DNA of 64,000 nt from Helicobacter typhlonius (lineage in GTDB: Bacteria; Campylobacterota; Campylobacteria; Campylobacterales; Helicobacteraceae): contig NZ_LN907858.1 in NCBI RefSeq assembly GCF_001460635.1, positions 1,116,001 to 1,180,000 of the forward strand, read 5' to 3'. The notes beneath the pieces were generated by a model that worked only from the letters and a program-made list of their open reading frames with translations, was not told the DNA's origin and made no database searches. Positions 9,661 through 18,659 of this stretch are shown here, one piece after another. Numbering within the stretch: the first letter of the stretch is position 1; the number at the start of each line of letters is the position of its first letter. Made by a program: the position numbers and the translations under genes.

Positions 9661-9891
9661 GTGGCGATGATTAGGGTGGAATTTCTAGGGCCAATAAGCA
9701 ACATTCCCGCGCGCGAACTAGAGGCACAAAGTCTCGCAGAGCTTAAGGAACTGCTAAGCAAGGATACATCTCTACACTCGTGGCTTGATATTAGTGCTGT
9801 GGCAGTCAATGATGAAATTATTGAAGACCTCTCCTATCCTCTTTCTTATGGCGATAAAGTGGCACTTCTTCCTCCTGTATGCGGTGGCTGA
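9661..9891 (+). CDS. moaD: Molybdopterin synthase sulfur-carrier subunit MoaD
   Basis: Ubiquitin-like sulfur carrier that donates sulfur from its C-terminal thiocarboxylate to make molybdopterin. It has 76 residues and ends in the required Gly-Gly (LLPPVCGG). The beta-grasp sequence MIRVEFLGP and the loop DKVALLPPV are typical. Its TGA stop overlaps the moaE ATG by one base (TGATG), showing translational coupling. Confidence 0.94.
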   Translation: MAMIRVEFLGPISNIPARELEAQSLAELKELLSKDTSLHSWLDISAVAVNDEIIEDLSYPLSYGDKVALLPPVCGG

Positions 9892-10352
9892 TGCTCAATC
9901 TTTATAAAGGAGCATTGCCTACTTGTGAGATTTATACCAAATGGGAGAATCTCGCCCAAAGCAAAAATGCTGGAGCATTGAGTATTTTTACGGGTATCGT
10001 GCGTGCAGAAAATAACATAAGCGCATTGAGTTTTGATATATATGAGCCGCTTTTACGCAAATGGTTTGATAAATGGCAACAAAAAGCGCAGTATCATTTT
10101 GATACATATATTTGTATGGCTCACAGCGTAGGCGATGTGCTATGCGGACAAAGCTCTTATATGTGTGGCATTATCTCCGCACAACGCAAAGGTGTGCTTG
10201 GTATATATGAAGACTTTATAGAGGATTTTAAAGCAAATGCACCTATTTGGAAATATGATGTTATCAATCATCAAAGAATCTATGCCAAAGAACGCAGCAA
10301 ACCTTTGCAAGGTAGCGGTATTTTAGGTAGTCAAAATGACACATCATTCTAA
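9891..10352 (+). CDS. moaE: Molybdopterin synthase catalytic subunit MoaE
   Basis: Large subunit of molybdopterin synthase; transfers two sulfurs from MoaD to precursor Z. The start is the ATG at 9891 (MLNLYKGALPTCEIYTKW), coupled to the moaD stop; an in-frame ATG at 9879 lies within moaD. The 153 residues include GALSIFTGIVRAEN, a VGDVLCG block, and the lysine-containing catalytic region RKGVLGIYEDFIEDFKANAPIWKYD. The 3' end overlaps mobB by 17 bases. Confidence 0.92.
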   Translation: MLNLYKGALPTCEIYTKWENLAQSKNAGALSIFTGIVRAENNISALSFDIYEPLLRKWFDKWQQKAQYHFDTYICMAHSVGDVLCGQSSYMCGIISAQRKGVLGIYEDFIEDFKANAPIWKYDVINHQRIYAKERSKPLQGSGILGSQNDTSF

Positions 10353-10899
10353 ACTCACGCACACGCCCATTATCTTTGCCTTTAGTGGAAAAAGTAATAG
10401 TGGCAAAACGACACTTATTTGCAAACTCTGTGAATATTTAAAGCCAAAGGCAAAGGTTGCTGTGATTAAGCACGACCCAAAAGATAAGGCTATTTTTGAT
10501 ACACAAGGCAAAGATTCTTATGAGTTTTTTCAACGCTCTAGCGCAGTAGCCCTGCTCTCCCCTACTCGCACGATTTTACAAATAAAGCATAATGAAAATT
10601 CTCAAAACACGCAAGAAATAGAATCTAATGCTCTATTTAGAGTATTAAAGCAATTTAAAAGCTATGATTATATATTTATTGAAGGGCTTAAAACTTTGCC
10701 TTTTCCACGCATTGTGATAGCAAGAGAGCATATAGAATCTTCATATATTCCTTATGCAAATGCTTTTGCTATTGATGAGAGTGTCAAAAACACCCATATT
10801 CTCCCCTCTAATTTGCCTATTTTTAATCTCAACGATGTGGGGCAAATTGCAGCATTTATCAATGCTTATCCCAAATCTACTTCATTTAAAGGAGCATAA
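10336..10899 (+). CDS. mobB: Molybdopterin-guanine dinucleotide biosynthesis protein MobB
   Basis: GTP-binding partner of MobA, which forms the guanine dinucleotide cofactor for enzymes such as formate dehydrogenase and nitrate reductase. Walker A is FSGKSNSGKTTLICKL near residue 14. Also seen are VAVIKHDPKDKAIFDTQGKDSYEF, typical of MobB, and IFIEGLKTLPFPRIVIAR. 187 residues. It overlaps moaE and ends in TAATG shared with mogA. MobA, MoaA and MoaC are not in this window. Confidence 0.92.
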   Translation: MTHHSKLTHTPIIFAFSGKSNSGKTTLICKLCEYLKPKAKVAVIKHDPKDKAIFDTQGKDSYEFFQRSSAVALLSPTRTILQIKHNENSQNTQEIESNALFRVLKQFKSYDYIFIEGLKTLPFPRIVIAREHIESSYIPYANAFAIDESVKNTHILPSNLPIFNLNDVGQIAAFINAYPKSTSFKGA

Positions 10900-11438
10900 T
10901 GCAAAATATGCACACTATCAAAATAGGCATTTTGGTTTCAAGTGATAGAGCCTCTCAAGGTGTATATGAGGATATTTCAGGCAAAGCAATACAAGAGGTT
11001 TTAAATGAGTTTATTTTAAATCCTTGTGAATATCACTATCACATCATTAGCGATGAGCAAGAGTTAATAGAAAAAAACCTCAAGCTTTTAAGCGATAAAA
11101 AAGGTTGTGATTTAATCGTTACCACAGGTGGCACAGGACCAGCCAAAAGAGATGTAACCCCAGAAGCGACACAAAATGTGTGTGAAAAAATGCTGCCCGG
11201 CTTTGGGGAGATTATGCGGAGTGCAAGCCTCAAATATGTCCCAACAGCGATTCTTTCTCGTCAAAGTGCGGGGATTCGCGGAAAAAGTCTTATTATCAAT
11301 CTGCCGGGTAAGCCTAAAAGCATTAGAGAATGCTTAGAAGCCGTATTTCCTGCTGTGCCTTATTGCCTTGATTTGATTGAGGCGGGTTATATCCACGCTA
11401 ATGAGGAGCAAATAAAGATTTTTCGCCCTAAAAGCTAG
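10899..11438 (+). CDS. mogA: Molybdopterin adenylyltransferase MogA
   Basis: Adenylylates molybdopterin before MoeA inserts molybdate. 179 residues. The MoCF-binding fold motifs are clear: IGILVSSDRASQGVYEDISG, the TTGGTGPAKRDVTPEAT loop that holds the cofactor, and NLPGKPKSIRECLEAVFPA. An AAGGAG sits four bases before the ATG, which overlaps the mobB stop. It is the last gene of the cofactor run. A 16-base palindrome at its stop (11437-11452) is made of two inverted AGATTCT words and has no T-run. Confidence 0.94.
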   Translation: MQNMHTIKIGILVSSDRASQGVYEDISGKAIQEVLNEFILNPCEYHYHIISDEQELIEKNLKLLSDKKGCDLIVTTGGTGPAKRDVTPEATQNVCEKMLPGFGEIMRSASLKYVPTAILSRQSAGIRGKSLIINLPGKPKSIRECLEAVFPAVPYCLDLIEAGYIHANEEQIKIFRPKS

Positions 11439-11602
11439 ATTCTTAAGAATCTGCTTTATATAATTTGCATTTGCCAAAAGATATAAACACCCCATACAGC
11501 CGCCTTTAGAATCTTAGGCTAAAATCCAAGAAAGCATTTTGAGCAACTATTTTTAGCGCACACTTACAAAACCAAGCGAAACTTTTTTTTGCATTTGAGA
11601 TT

Positions 11603-12571
11603 TTATAAAAGCTTCGCTACTTCTTTGGCGTGATAGCTAATGATAATATCCGCTCCGGCGCGTTTAAAGCCTAGTAATGTTTCAAGCATCACACACTCAT
11701 AGTCGATTATCCCAGCCTTTTGAGCGGCTTTAAGCATAGCGTATTCGCCACTCACATTATATACCGCTAAAGGTAGCAAAGTCTGCTCTCGTATATCACG
11801 CACGATGTCAAGATAGGCAAGTGCAGGTTTTACCATCAAAATATCCGCGCCCTCTGCCTCATCAATAAGGCTCTCTAAAATCGCCTCTCTACGATTAGCA
11901 CAATCTTGCTGATACGAGCGTCTATCGCCAAAACTAGGCGCGGAGTTTGCCACATCGCGAAATGGTCCATAATATGCACTCGCAAACTTTGTAGAATAGC
12001 TCATAATGGGTATATGTGTGAATCCTGCTTTATCCAAATAAGCGCGTATAGCACCCACCATTCCGTCCATCATCGCGCTCGGGGCTATCATATCGCCCCC
12101 ACAGCTTGCGAGCACCACCGCTTGCTGTCCTAAAATCTCAAGTGTTGCATCATTATCAACACTATTAAGTTTCTTATCGATAATCCCACAATGCCCGTGG
12201 TCTGTGTATTCGCAAAAGCACAAATCAAGCGTAACAATCATTTGCGGAAACTGCTTTTTGATAGCCTTTATCGCCTGTGCTACAATATTCTTATCGCTAA
12301 GTGCCTCGCTGCCACAAGAATCCTTATGTGAGGGCAAACCAAAAAGTATAATATGATATATGCCAAGACTAAGGAGCTCCTCACATTCTTTGAGTATATT
12401 ATCAATACTAAGCTGATACACCTGTGGCATTAAAGGGATTTCGTTCTTAATATTTTCTCCCTCTATGACAAAAAGCGGATAGATAAAATCCTCTTTTCTA
12501 AGGTAATTTTCCCTCACTAATGTCCTCATTGACTCTTTTAAGCGCATTCTTCTTAATCGTCTAAACATCAC
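11603..12571 (-). CDS. hemB: Delta-aminolevulinic acid dehydratase (porphobilinogen synthase)
   Basis: Joins two aminolevulinates to porphobilinogen in heme synthesis. The 322 residues carry the Schiff-base lysines in [14 protein letters not shown] and [11 protein letters not shown]. The [14 protein letters not shown] block has three cysteines, pointing to the zinc-dependent type. It is convergent with mogA. Downstream of the arsR-arsS pair with a nine-base gap, it keeps the hemB/arsS/arsR order I recall from H. pylori (HP0163 to HP0166). Confidence 0.96.
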   Translation of the reverse strand: MMFRRLRRMRLKESMRTLVRENYLRKEDFIYPLFVIEGENIKNEIPLMPQVYQLSIDNILKECEELLSLGIYHIILFGLPSHKDSCGSEALSDKNIVAQAIKAIKKQFPQMIVTLDLCFCEYTDHGHCGIIDKKLNSVDNDATLEILGQQAVVLASCGGDMIAPSAMMDGMVGAIRAYLDKAGFTHIPIMSYSTKFASAYYGPFRDVANSAPSFGDRRSYQQDCANRREAILESLIDEAEGADILMVKPALAYLDIVRDIREQTLLPLAVYNVSGEYAMLKAAQKAGIIDYECVMLETLLGFKRAGADIIISYHAKEVAKLL

Positions 12572-12579
12572 ATCTCCTT

Positions 12580-13848
12580 TTAGTTTGGTTTATCTTCTAT
12601 CGGGCAGTAATCCTCCACTACGCAGTGATGAATAATGAAAATATTGCAACCATTTTCGTGTTTGTAGCTAAGGTCAAATCCCTGATTGTCAAGCGTATTT
12701 TTGATAATGTACATACCAAGCCCAAAGCCTTGAGATGAAGGGTTTTTTTCATTTTTAAAATATGGCTTGAAATAATCTTTGAGCGGGTGGGTTAGAGGCT
12801 CACCTCGTGAGCTTGTATAAAGGCGGTCATTTTTCACATATACACTTACCTTGCCGTCCTCGCTGTATTTTATAGCATTATCAAGGAGATTTTTTAGAGC
12901 AATCGCAAACAAATCAAAATCCGCTTTTATGAGGGCATTTGGCGAAAGAAATGTGATAGGACTAGATTCACTCGCTTCATCAATGAGGAGCATATTTTCA
13001 GTGTGGGCTATCAAATCACTGAGTAAAAACTCCTGCTTGTTGATGTGGTAGTTTTTCGAGTTAATTTCCTCTATCTTTGCAAATTCATTAATAAGTTCAT
13101 TGAGACGCGTGAAGCTCGAGCAAAGCTGTTGTTTTTGTTTAGAATCTTGCACCATTTCTGCGACAATGCGCCCTTTTGTGATAGGGGTTTTTAGCTCGTG
13201 CATAATCGAACGCAAAAGTAAGCTACGAGATTCATTCAAGGATTTAATTTTGTTTGAAGCCTTATAAAATTCGTGATAAAGTTCATCGATTTCATCTTTT
13301 GCATCCTGCTCATAGTAGGTATCAAAATGCCCCTCTGCAAATTGCTTAATTTGCCCTTTCAACACTTTTATTGGCATAAGGCTTTTAAGCACAATAAAAA
13401 ACACAAAAGTGAGTAGCACGATGCCAATAAGTGTGATAATATAAAAATTTTCATAAGATTTGTGCGAATTATCCCTATAGAGTGTCGCCTCATCGCTTGT
13501 TTCAAGGAGGATATAAATGCCATTTTGCGTATTAATCGCCTTAGCAAATATACCATCAAAATCATATGGTATTTTATTAATCTCTTGCAGCACGCGCTTA
13601 ATCTCATCCTCGCTCACAGGGGTAAAGTGTATATTATTAAGATATTGCTTTATGGTAGGGAGATCTGCGCCAAACTGCATAAGCTCATTAATCGTAGCGG
13701 TAAATTGCCCATAGCGCACTTGCGAGAGAAGCTCCTCATTTTTAATATGGTCCTGAATAAAATAATAAGAGACAGCAAAGAAGCCAAACAACGCGCATAG
13801 AAACAAAACGACAATTTTAAAAAAAATAGAATGGCGAAATTGAAACAT
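12580..13848 (-). CDS. arsS: ArsS-like sensor histidine kinase
   Basis: Membrane sensor kinase, 422 residues. TM1 spans about residues 10-31 and TM2 about 134-156, with a periplasmic domain of about 100 residues between them. A HAMP-like linker follows. The phospho-acceptor is His217 in [14 protein letters not shown], the N box is [11 protein letters not shown], and the G box is [15 protein letters not shown]. In H. pylori ArsS senses low pH through periplasmic histidines; this protein has only a few there (H34, H74, H129). Acid sensing is inferred from orthology and from hemB/arsR context. It follows arsR with a 19-base gap. Confidence 0.9.
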   Translation of the reverse strand: MFQFRHSIFFKIVVLFLCALFGFFAVSYYFIQDHIKNEELLSQVRYGQFTATINELMQFGADLPTIKQYLNNIHFTPVSEDEIKRVLQEINKIPYDFDGIFAKAINTQNGIYILLETSDEATLYRDNSHKSYENFYIITLIGIVLLTFVFFIVLKSLMPIKVLKGQIKQFAEGHFDTYYEQDAKDEIDELYHEFYKASNKIKSLNESRSLLLRSIMHELKTPITKGRIVAEMVQDSKQKQQLCSSFTRLNELINEFAKIEEINSKNYHINKQEFLLSDLIAHTENMLLIDEASESSPITFLSPNALIKADFDLFAIALKNLLDNAIKYSEDGKVSVYVKNDRLYTSSRGEPLTHPLKDYFKPYFKNEKNPSSQGFGLGMYIIKNTLDNQGFDLSYKHENGCNIFIIHHCVVEDYCPIEDKPN

Positions 13849-13867
13849 TGTATCTTAAACTTTGTGG

Positions 13868-14548
13868 CTATGTTTCAAGCTTGTAACCCACTCCGCGCAC
13901 AGAAATAATGTATTGTGGGTTTCGTGGATTTTCCTCAATCTTTGAGCGCAATCGCCCAATAATCACATCAATACTTTTATTTGAGCTTTCTGGATTAATA
14001 GATTCGGATTCTATGGCGATAGCCTCACGTGAGAAAACATGTCCCTTTTTACTAATAAGTAGAGTGAGAATCTCATACTCTGCGCGTGTAAGCTCAAGCT
14101 TTTTTTCTTTAAAAAAGACTTGGCGACTATACTTGTCGATTCTAAAAACGCTGTCTTTCTCTTTATCTTGCTCTTTCACGCTTTTTTTATTGTAGCGTCT
14201 AAGAAGAGATTGAATCCTCGCCACAAGCTCTTTTGGGTCATAAGGCTTTGAAATATAATCATCAGCTCCGGATTTTAAAGCCTCGACTTTATCATCAATA
14301 TCACTTCTTGCAGAAGAAACAATGATGGGAACGCTATTTTGCTTCGCCACCCTTTTGCACACCTCCAAGCCATCAAGATTTGGCAATGTCAAATCAAGTA
14401 GCAAGACATCAAAATGTTTTGCATTTACCGCACTCATACCAGTATAAGGCTCGTCATAATTGGTTACATTCATATCATATTGCTTTAGGTAGCTTGTGAT
14501 AATTTCTGCCAACTCTAAATCATCTTCAATCATTAGAACTTCTAACAT
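13868..14548 (-). CDS. arsR: ArsR-like OmpR-family response regulator
   Basis: DNA-binding response regulator of the ArsRS acid-response system. The start chosen is the ATG at 14548 ([15 protein letters not shown]), giving 226 residues, close to the 225 of H. pylori ArsR; the open frame runs further upstream but without domain support. The acceptor is Asp52 in [12 protein letters not shown], with Lys in [15 protein letters not shown]. The winged-helix output domain runs from about residue 125 to RGVGYKLET. Upstream is the structured RNA candidate and its terminator, so arsR likely has its own promoter between 14548 and 14727. Confidence 0.92.
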   Translation of the reverse strand: MLEVLMIEDDLELAEIITSYLKQYDMNVTNYDEPYTGMSAVNAKHFDVLLLDLTLPNLDGLEVCKRVAKQNSVPIIVSSARSDIDDKVEALKSGADDYISKPYDPKELVARIQSLLRRYNKKSVKEQDKEKDSVFRIDKYSRQVFFKEKKLELTRAEYEILTLLISKKGHVFSREAIAIESESINPESSNKSIDVIIGRLRSKIEENPRNPQYIISVRGVGYKLET

Positions 14549-14726
14549 AATCCAAACCTTTGCTTCAAGTAAAATGCGCGATTCTATAATAAAACACTTT
14601 TTAGATAGCTTAAGTAAATTGTGAAAGGCATAATTTGTTTTTGTGAGCTTATTTACACACATACAAAAAACTTAAATACCTGTGAGATTTATTGTATTGT
14701 AAGGATTCACAAGTGCGTAGCTTCTT

Positions 14727-14759
14727 AAAAAGACACCGCCCAAGTGGGGTAGTGGGCGG
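14727..14759 (-). terminator. Rho-independent terminator
   Basis: Reading the minus strand, CCGCCC (14759-14754), a 12-base loop with four consecutive C, GGGCGG (14741-14736), then TGTCTTTTT down to 14727. The stem is fully G/C and the T-run sits only on the minus-strand side. It ends the RNA candidate or the operon of the two small genes upstream and insulates arsR. Confidence 0.75.
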
Positions 14760-14893
14760 CTCAATAAAGGTTTGGTTGTTTCGTAAGTATCCAGTAAGGG
14801 AGGAGTTGGAGGGGGATAACCTCCCTTTGAGATGATACTCACCTAAATGGGTTAATCCATCACCTCACCCTATCTCATTCGGGTCAAAGGCTG
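14727..14893 (-). ncRNA. Structured small RNA candidate with C-rich loops
   Basis: No protein frame fits 14662-14935. On the minus strand a 9-bp helix (GTGAGTATC at 14842-14834 with GATACTTAC at 14791-14783, one G-U) encloses an 8-bp stem, AAGGGAGG/CCTCCCTT, around a C-rich 16-base loop. Further on, CCGCCC/GGGCGG closes a second C-rich loop and is followed by a T-run, forming a terminator. A TACAAT element near 14899 could be a -10, so the 5' end (about 14893) is a guess. I checked for tmRNA, RNase P and SRP signatures and saw none; 6S RNA is not supported. It could also be the 3' UTR of the upstream gene. Confidence 0.55.
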
Positions 14894-14935
14894 GGTCAAA
14901 TTGTAAGCGAGATTATTAAATGTAGATTTAACAAA

Positions 14936-15298
14936 CTATCTCTTAATATCACTTAATCGTTCAGTAATCACACTCAATTCATATTCTAAAAAGTTTATAG
15001 TAAGATTGAGCTTTGTTTGTAATTCTTTATTATGCTCTGCCTTGAGCCCTTCAAAAAGTACTAAAAGTCGCTCTTGGAGCATTTCTAAAAACTCGCATTC
15101 CTCACGCAAAGCCTCACTTTGCGCCTGTGCGAAAGGAGCGCGTATATTTTGCACACTTGGCATACCCTGAATGCTTTGCATATTTTGCGTGTCTATCGCT
15201 GAAGTTGAATGTATAGTAACACTTTGATGAGTATAAGAATCCTCGCTAGGCTGGGAAAGCTCATCAATTGTTTGCAGCACTAAATCTTTGATGTCCAT
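14936..15298 (-). CDS. Small conserved-type protein with C-terminal coiled coil
   Basis: I do not recognise a domain. From the ATG at 15298 (MDIKDLVLQTIDEL) the protein has 120 residues. The middle (about 15-55) is low-complexity and S/T/Q/M-rich, and the C-terminal half (about 60-120) is strongly helical and charged, with heptad-like leucines (FLEMLQERLLVLFEGLKAEHNKEL cut into shorter repeats). No membrane segment or signal. It overlaps the preceding TPR-like gene by 19 bases. The two genes sit upstream of arsR, a position similar to small genes next to arsR in H. pylori as I recall. Confidence 0.7.
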   Translation of the reverse strand: MDIKDLVLQTIDELSQPSEDSYTHQSVTIHSTSAIDTQNMQSIQGMPSVQNIRAPFAQAQSEALREECEFLEMLQERLLVLFEGLKAEHNKELQTKLNLTINFLEYELSVITERLSDIKR

Positions 15299-15546
15299 CG
15301 TAGTAGCCACCTTTGAAATTGAATTAAATCCTCTTGAGATTGCGCGTTTATGAAAAATTCTCTTTGGGCTTGATTGACTTGTGGAAATGTCTGCTGCACA
15401 AGCATTAGGCGCTTTATCGCTCTTTGAGCTTCTTTGCTCTCTGGAGATTCTAAAAGAATCTCGCGATAAATATTCAGCGCGTCCTCTTTGAGCCCATACA
15501 TCTCATAAATACGTGCTAAGGCTATTGTCTTAATAGTTTGTGCCAT
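15280..15546 (-). CDS. Small TPR-like protein
   Basis: 88 residues. One clear tetratricopeptide-like helix pair, ALARIYEMYGLKEDALNIYR, is followed by ESPESKEAQRAIKRL, the usual spacing of a TPR unit. TPRs mediate protein contacts. The partner may be the overlapping downstream gene product, since the two frames overlap by 19 bases and are therefore coupled. There is no signal peptide. An AAAGGAT sequence precedes the ATG. Confidence 0.75.
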   Translation of the reverse strand: MAQTIKTIALARIYEMYGLKEDALNIYREILLESPESKEAQRAIKRLMLVQQTFPQVNQAQREFFINAQSQEDLIQFQRWLLRWTSKI

Positions 15547-15604
15547 TTTGTATCCTTTGGGCGATATTCTATAATTTTTTTGTTTGCAAATACTTTAAAC
15601 AATC

Positions 15605-16408
15605 TCAAAGTTTAAAATACCGCTCATCACAAAAGCTCTCCGCGTGGATATTGCTAAAGGCATTTTTGAGTGATTTAAAAAAAAAGGGATTTTGCTCCTC
15701 TATGTTTTTTAAGAATTGCTTTGTCTGTTCGCGCACATATGGTTTTTTATCAGAATCTAACCAATTAATGGGACAATTACAATCAGGTGCAATATAAATG
15801 TAATTACTTGCAATGAAATCAATTATTTGTCTCTCTCGCACAAAAATGAGCGGGCGGATAACTTCTAAACCATTCTGCGCACGATATATTGGTGGCATAG
15901 AGCGCATTGCTCCATTATAAGTAAGATTCATAAAAAAGCTTTCCGCCGCATCATCAAGATGATGTGCAAGGGCAAGTTTATTAAATCCTCCCTCTAATGC
16001 CTTACTATATAAAGCACCGCGTCTCATACGAGAGCAAAAGCTGCAATAAATTGTCCCCTCCCGCTTGTTTTGCTCCAAAATCTCATAAATATCGGTGCGG
16101 TAAAGCTCGTAGGGAATGCCAAGATTCTCACAATACTCGAAAATATACTCATACTCCCCACCCCTGCCATAATCAATAGTAATCGCCTTATAATCAAACT
16201 TAAATGGTGCGTGTTTGTGCATATAGGCGAGGATTGTGGCTAAAAGTATAGAATCTTTCCCGCCACTCAAGCCTAGCAGGATTCTATCTCCCTCTTTGAT
16301 AAGGTTATACTGCGCATTTGTTTTGCCAACAAGGCGCAGAATTTTTTTGCTTATTGTGGGCATTTGTGCGAGATTCTTTTTTTGAGTTTGGATAGGGTTA
16401 TTTGTCAT
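15605..16408 (-). CDS. ttcA: TtcA-family tRNA 2-thiocytidine synthase-like ATPase
   Basis: PP-loop ATPase of the family that thiolates cytidine 32 of tRNA using an iron-sulfur cluster. The PP-loop is LLGLSGGKDSILLA near residue 45. The CxxC pair is YCSFCSRMRRG, the HHLDDAAESFFMNL block follows, and further Cys lie in the C-terminal APDCNCPINW. 267 residues. It overlaps the preceding 100-residue membrane protein by 11 bases. I recall a ttcA-like gene next to an MFS transporter in H. pylori too. Substrate assigned by family only. Confidence 0.85.
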   Translation of the reverse strand: MTNNPIQTQKKNLAQMPTISKKILRLVGKTNAQYNLIKEGDRILLGLSGGKDSILLATILAYMHKHAPFKFDYKAITIDYGRGGEYEYIFEYCENLGIPYELYRTDIYEILEQNKREGTIYCSFCSRMRRGALYSKALEGGFNKLALAHHLDDAAESFFMNLTYNGAMRSMPPIYRAQNGLEVIRPLIFVRERQIIDFIASNYIYIAPDCNCPINWLDSDKKPYVREQTKQFLKNIEEQNPFFFKSLKNAFSNIHAESFCDERYFKL

Positions 16409-16700
16409 TTTGATTTTTATCTTCTTTTGGGAATTTAATTTCTATATAATCTTTACTCCCATCTTGTGTTTCTATTCTTATTGTTTCATACTTGTCATTG
16501 TCTTCTTGTGTGTCATTTGCTTTATCGGTGTCTGTATTCCCTCTTTTTATAATCGTCTCTCCATCATCTAAAACCCAACTTCCATTCTTTGAATGATCGC
16601 CTTTTCGCGAACGCGTGAAGTAATCTCTATTTTGATAGATTAAAAAGCATAAGTATAGCCCCATTGCAGAGGCAATGATGATTTTTTCGTATAGTTCCAT
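16398..16700 (-). CDS. Single-pass membrane protein, unknown function
   Basis: Not recognised. The 100 residues have one transmembrane helix at about 5-22 (IIIASAMGLYLCFLIY). A basic stop-transfer RSRKGDHSK follows, then a very acidic and polar tail (NTDTDKANDTQEDND and FPKEDKNQNDK). It lies 2 bases after the MFS gene and overlaps ttcA, so it belongs to the cyclophilin-MFS-ttcA transcription unit. The tail could be cytoplasmic by the positive-inside rule. Confidence 0.7.
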   Translation of the reverse strand: MELYEKIIIASAMGLYLCFLIYQNRDYFTRSRKGDHSKNGSWVLDDGETIIKRGNTDTDKANDTQEDNDKYETIRIETQDGSKDYIEIKFPKEDKNQNDK

Positions 16701-16702
16701 AT

Positions 16703-18025
16703 TTACCCCTTGTGCAAGACAGATAGAATCTGATCTTTTTGAATCAGTGTATCATCATATTTGATAATGGCAACATTTTCGGTTTGGTTGATATACCATT
16801 CAATCAAACCGGGTTGATTATCGAGTAACTTAAGGCACGATAAATCCACTTCTTCTAACGACAGATAAATATTCTTGTGATTTTTTGGATTCTGTAAAAA
16901 TATTATCAATAGCAATGCCCATACAACACACACGAGCGCGATAATGATTGAGAGGCTAAAAAGCCCAATTTTGTCATAGAGCCACCCGCCACAGGCTCCA
17001 CCAAGTGCGCTTCCCACATATCCAAGCGTGGTAAAAACACCAAGTGCCGCACCTTTTTGATGTGCCTTTGGGTAGCGACTAGCCAAAGACTGCATAATAG
17101 GCTCGTGTATCGCAAAGCCTACAAAAAAAAGAAGCACTGCCACACCAAAAAGTATAAGTGTATTGCTACTCACCGCATACGCCATAAGAAAATACGAGAT
17201 AACAAAGGCGATAATACCAAAGAGCATTACGGATTTAAATTGTCCCTTTTTTTGCGCAAAAATTGATGAGGGACCCATAGCAAAAACCCCAGCGAGTGCA
17301 GCAGGGACATAGATATACCATAATTGAGATTCGTCCAAATCAAAATGATGAGTGAGCGTGATACTCACGCATATAAAGGCAAAAATCATCAAAAATTTTT
17401 GCAACAACGCGCTTAGATTCATAATAAGCAGATTCTTATTTGTGAGAATCTGCTGCATACTGCTATCATTAAATTGATACTGCACACGCGGCGTGTCCGG
17501 GACACTTGTATATAAAATGATAATAGAGACAACACAAAGTGCGCTTGTGATAAAAAATAGGGTATTGAGCCCAAAATAACTAGCAACTACGGGGCTTAAA
17601 AACATAGCGAGGATAAAGCTTATAAATATCCCTGCCCCCATTACTGCCATAGCCTTATTTCTCTGCTCCTCACGCACTAAATCGGCAATCTGTGCGCTTA
17701 CCACCCCACCAATCGCCCCAGCCCCTTGCAAAAATCGCCCGATGATAAGCATAGTAATATTTGTAGAAAACGCGCAAACTAAAGAACCAAGTAAAAAAAT
17801 CAATAGCCCAATGCCAACGATATGTTTGCGATTATATTTGTCGCTTAAAATGCCAAAGGGCGTTTGAAAGATGATTTGTGTCATCGCATAACCACCCGCA
17901 GCCAAACCAGCAAGAAATGCGCTCGTGTGAAATTCATCGGTATAAAGCCCAATGATAGGCAAAACAATAAAAAGCCCAAAAAATCGCAGACTAGAAATAA
18001 GTGTGAGAGGGAGTAAATGCTTCAT
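16703..18025 (-). CDS. MFS efflux-type transporter with C-terminal extra domain
   Basis: Major facilitator of about 12 helices, 440 residues from the ATG at 18025 (MKHLLPLTLISSLRFFGLF). The upstream frame to 18061 would overlap the cyclophilin gene. The loop-2 motif is GILSDKYNRKHIVG and motif C-like glycines lie in the FLQGAGAIGGVVSAQ region. After the last helix a tail of about 55 residues (KNIYLSLEEVDLSCLKLL to LSVLHKG) looks like a small soluble alpha/beta domain. This family also occurs next to ttcA in H. pylori by recollection (HP1181). Substrate unknown. Confidence 0.85.
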   Translation of the reverse strand: MKHLLPLTLISSLRFFGLFIVLPIIGLYTDEFHTSAFLAGLAAGGYAMTQIIFQTPFGILSDKYNRKHIVGIGLLIFLLGSLVCAFSTNITMLIIGRFLQGAGAIGGVVSAQIADLVREEQRNKAMAVMGAGIFISFILAMFLSPVVASYFGLNTLFFITSALCVVSIIILYTSVPDTPRVQYQFNDSSMQQILTNKNLLIMNLSALLQKFLMIFAFICVSITLTHHFDLDESQLWYIYVPAALAGVFAMGPSSIFAQKKGQFKSVMLFGIIAFVISYFLMAYAVSSNTLILFGVAVLLFFVGFAIHEPIMQSLASRYPKAHQKGAALGVFTTLGYVGSALGGACGGWLYDKIGLFSLSIIIALVCVVWALLLIIFLQNPKNHKNIYLSLEEVDLSCLKLLDNQPGLIEWYINQTENVAIIKYDDTLIQKDQILSVLHKG

Positions 18026-18036
18026 CGTGCTACTGC

Positions 18037-18558
18037 CTAAGATTCGGGGAGTGTTTCGCAAATGGTAATTGTTTTTATCACATCGCCTTGACTAATAGAA
18101 TCTAACACAGCAAGGCTTTTTTTATCTTTTATCTCAATCCTACCAAAAACCGTGTGTTCTCCATCAAGATGGGGTTGTGGGGCAAAACAGATAAAAAATT
18201 GACTCCCGCCTGTATCCCGCCCAGCGTGAGCCATAGAAAGCGCACCTCTCGTGTGTTTGTGGGGATTATCGCTTAGTTCGCACTTAATACGATAGCCCGG
18301 ACCTCCTGTGCCATTACCAATAGGACAACCACCTTGAGCGACAAAGTGAGGTATCACACGATGAAAGGCAAGATTATTATAAAATCCGCTTTGGGCTAAA
18401 GTGGCAAAATTTGTAACAGCCTGTGGTGCTTCTTTGAAAAGTTTGCAAGTCATTGTGCCAAGCGATTCTCCGCTTGGTTTGCATACTTCTATAAGAGCGT
18501 AATTGAGTTTTTCTAACTCATCTTGATTAATCTCATATACCTTTAATTCCTCTCGCAT
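18037..18558 (-). CDS. Cyclophilin-type peptidyl-prolyl isomerase
   Basis: Catalyses proline cis-trans isomerisation. The 173 residues include [22 protein letters not shown] with the catalytic Arg/Phe, [34 protein letters not shown] split over the core, and [11 protein letters not shown]. No signal peptide, so probably cytoplasmic. The gene is divergent from the pseudoprotease-like gene at 18660 across 101 bases and starts the minus-strand unit that continues into the MFS transporter. Confidence 0.94.
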   Translation of the reverse strand: MREELKVYEINQDELEKLNYALIEVCKPSGESLGTMTCKLFKEAPQAVTNFATLAQSGFYNNLAFHRVIPHFVAQGGCPIGNGTGGPGYRIKCELSDNPHKHTRGALSMAHAGRDTGGSQFFICFAPQPHLDGEHTVFGRIEIKDKKSLAVLDSISQGDVIKTITICETLPES

Positions 18559-18659
18559 TTTTTCTCCTTTATGTCGTATGAGTTACCTTAAAAAAGCATA
18601 AAAAATGTGCGGATTCTACCGATATTAACTTAATCATTTTTGAATAGAAGGGATACAGA

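Noticed and set aside
11437-11452. 16-base perfect palindrome at the mogA stop as an operator or terminator
   Set aside because: It is two inverted copies of the very common AGATTCT word, has no G/C-rich stem and no T-run.
14727-14935. tmRNA, RNase P RNA, SRP RNA or 6S RNA
   Set aside because: No tag frame or tRNA-like ends, no RNase P core sequences, no SRP domain IV motif, and the 5' and 3' ends do not pair as in 6S RNA.
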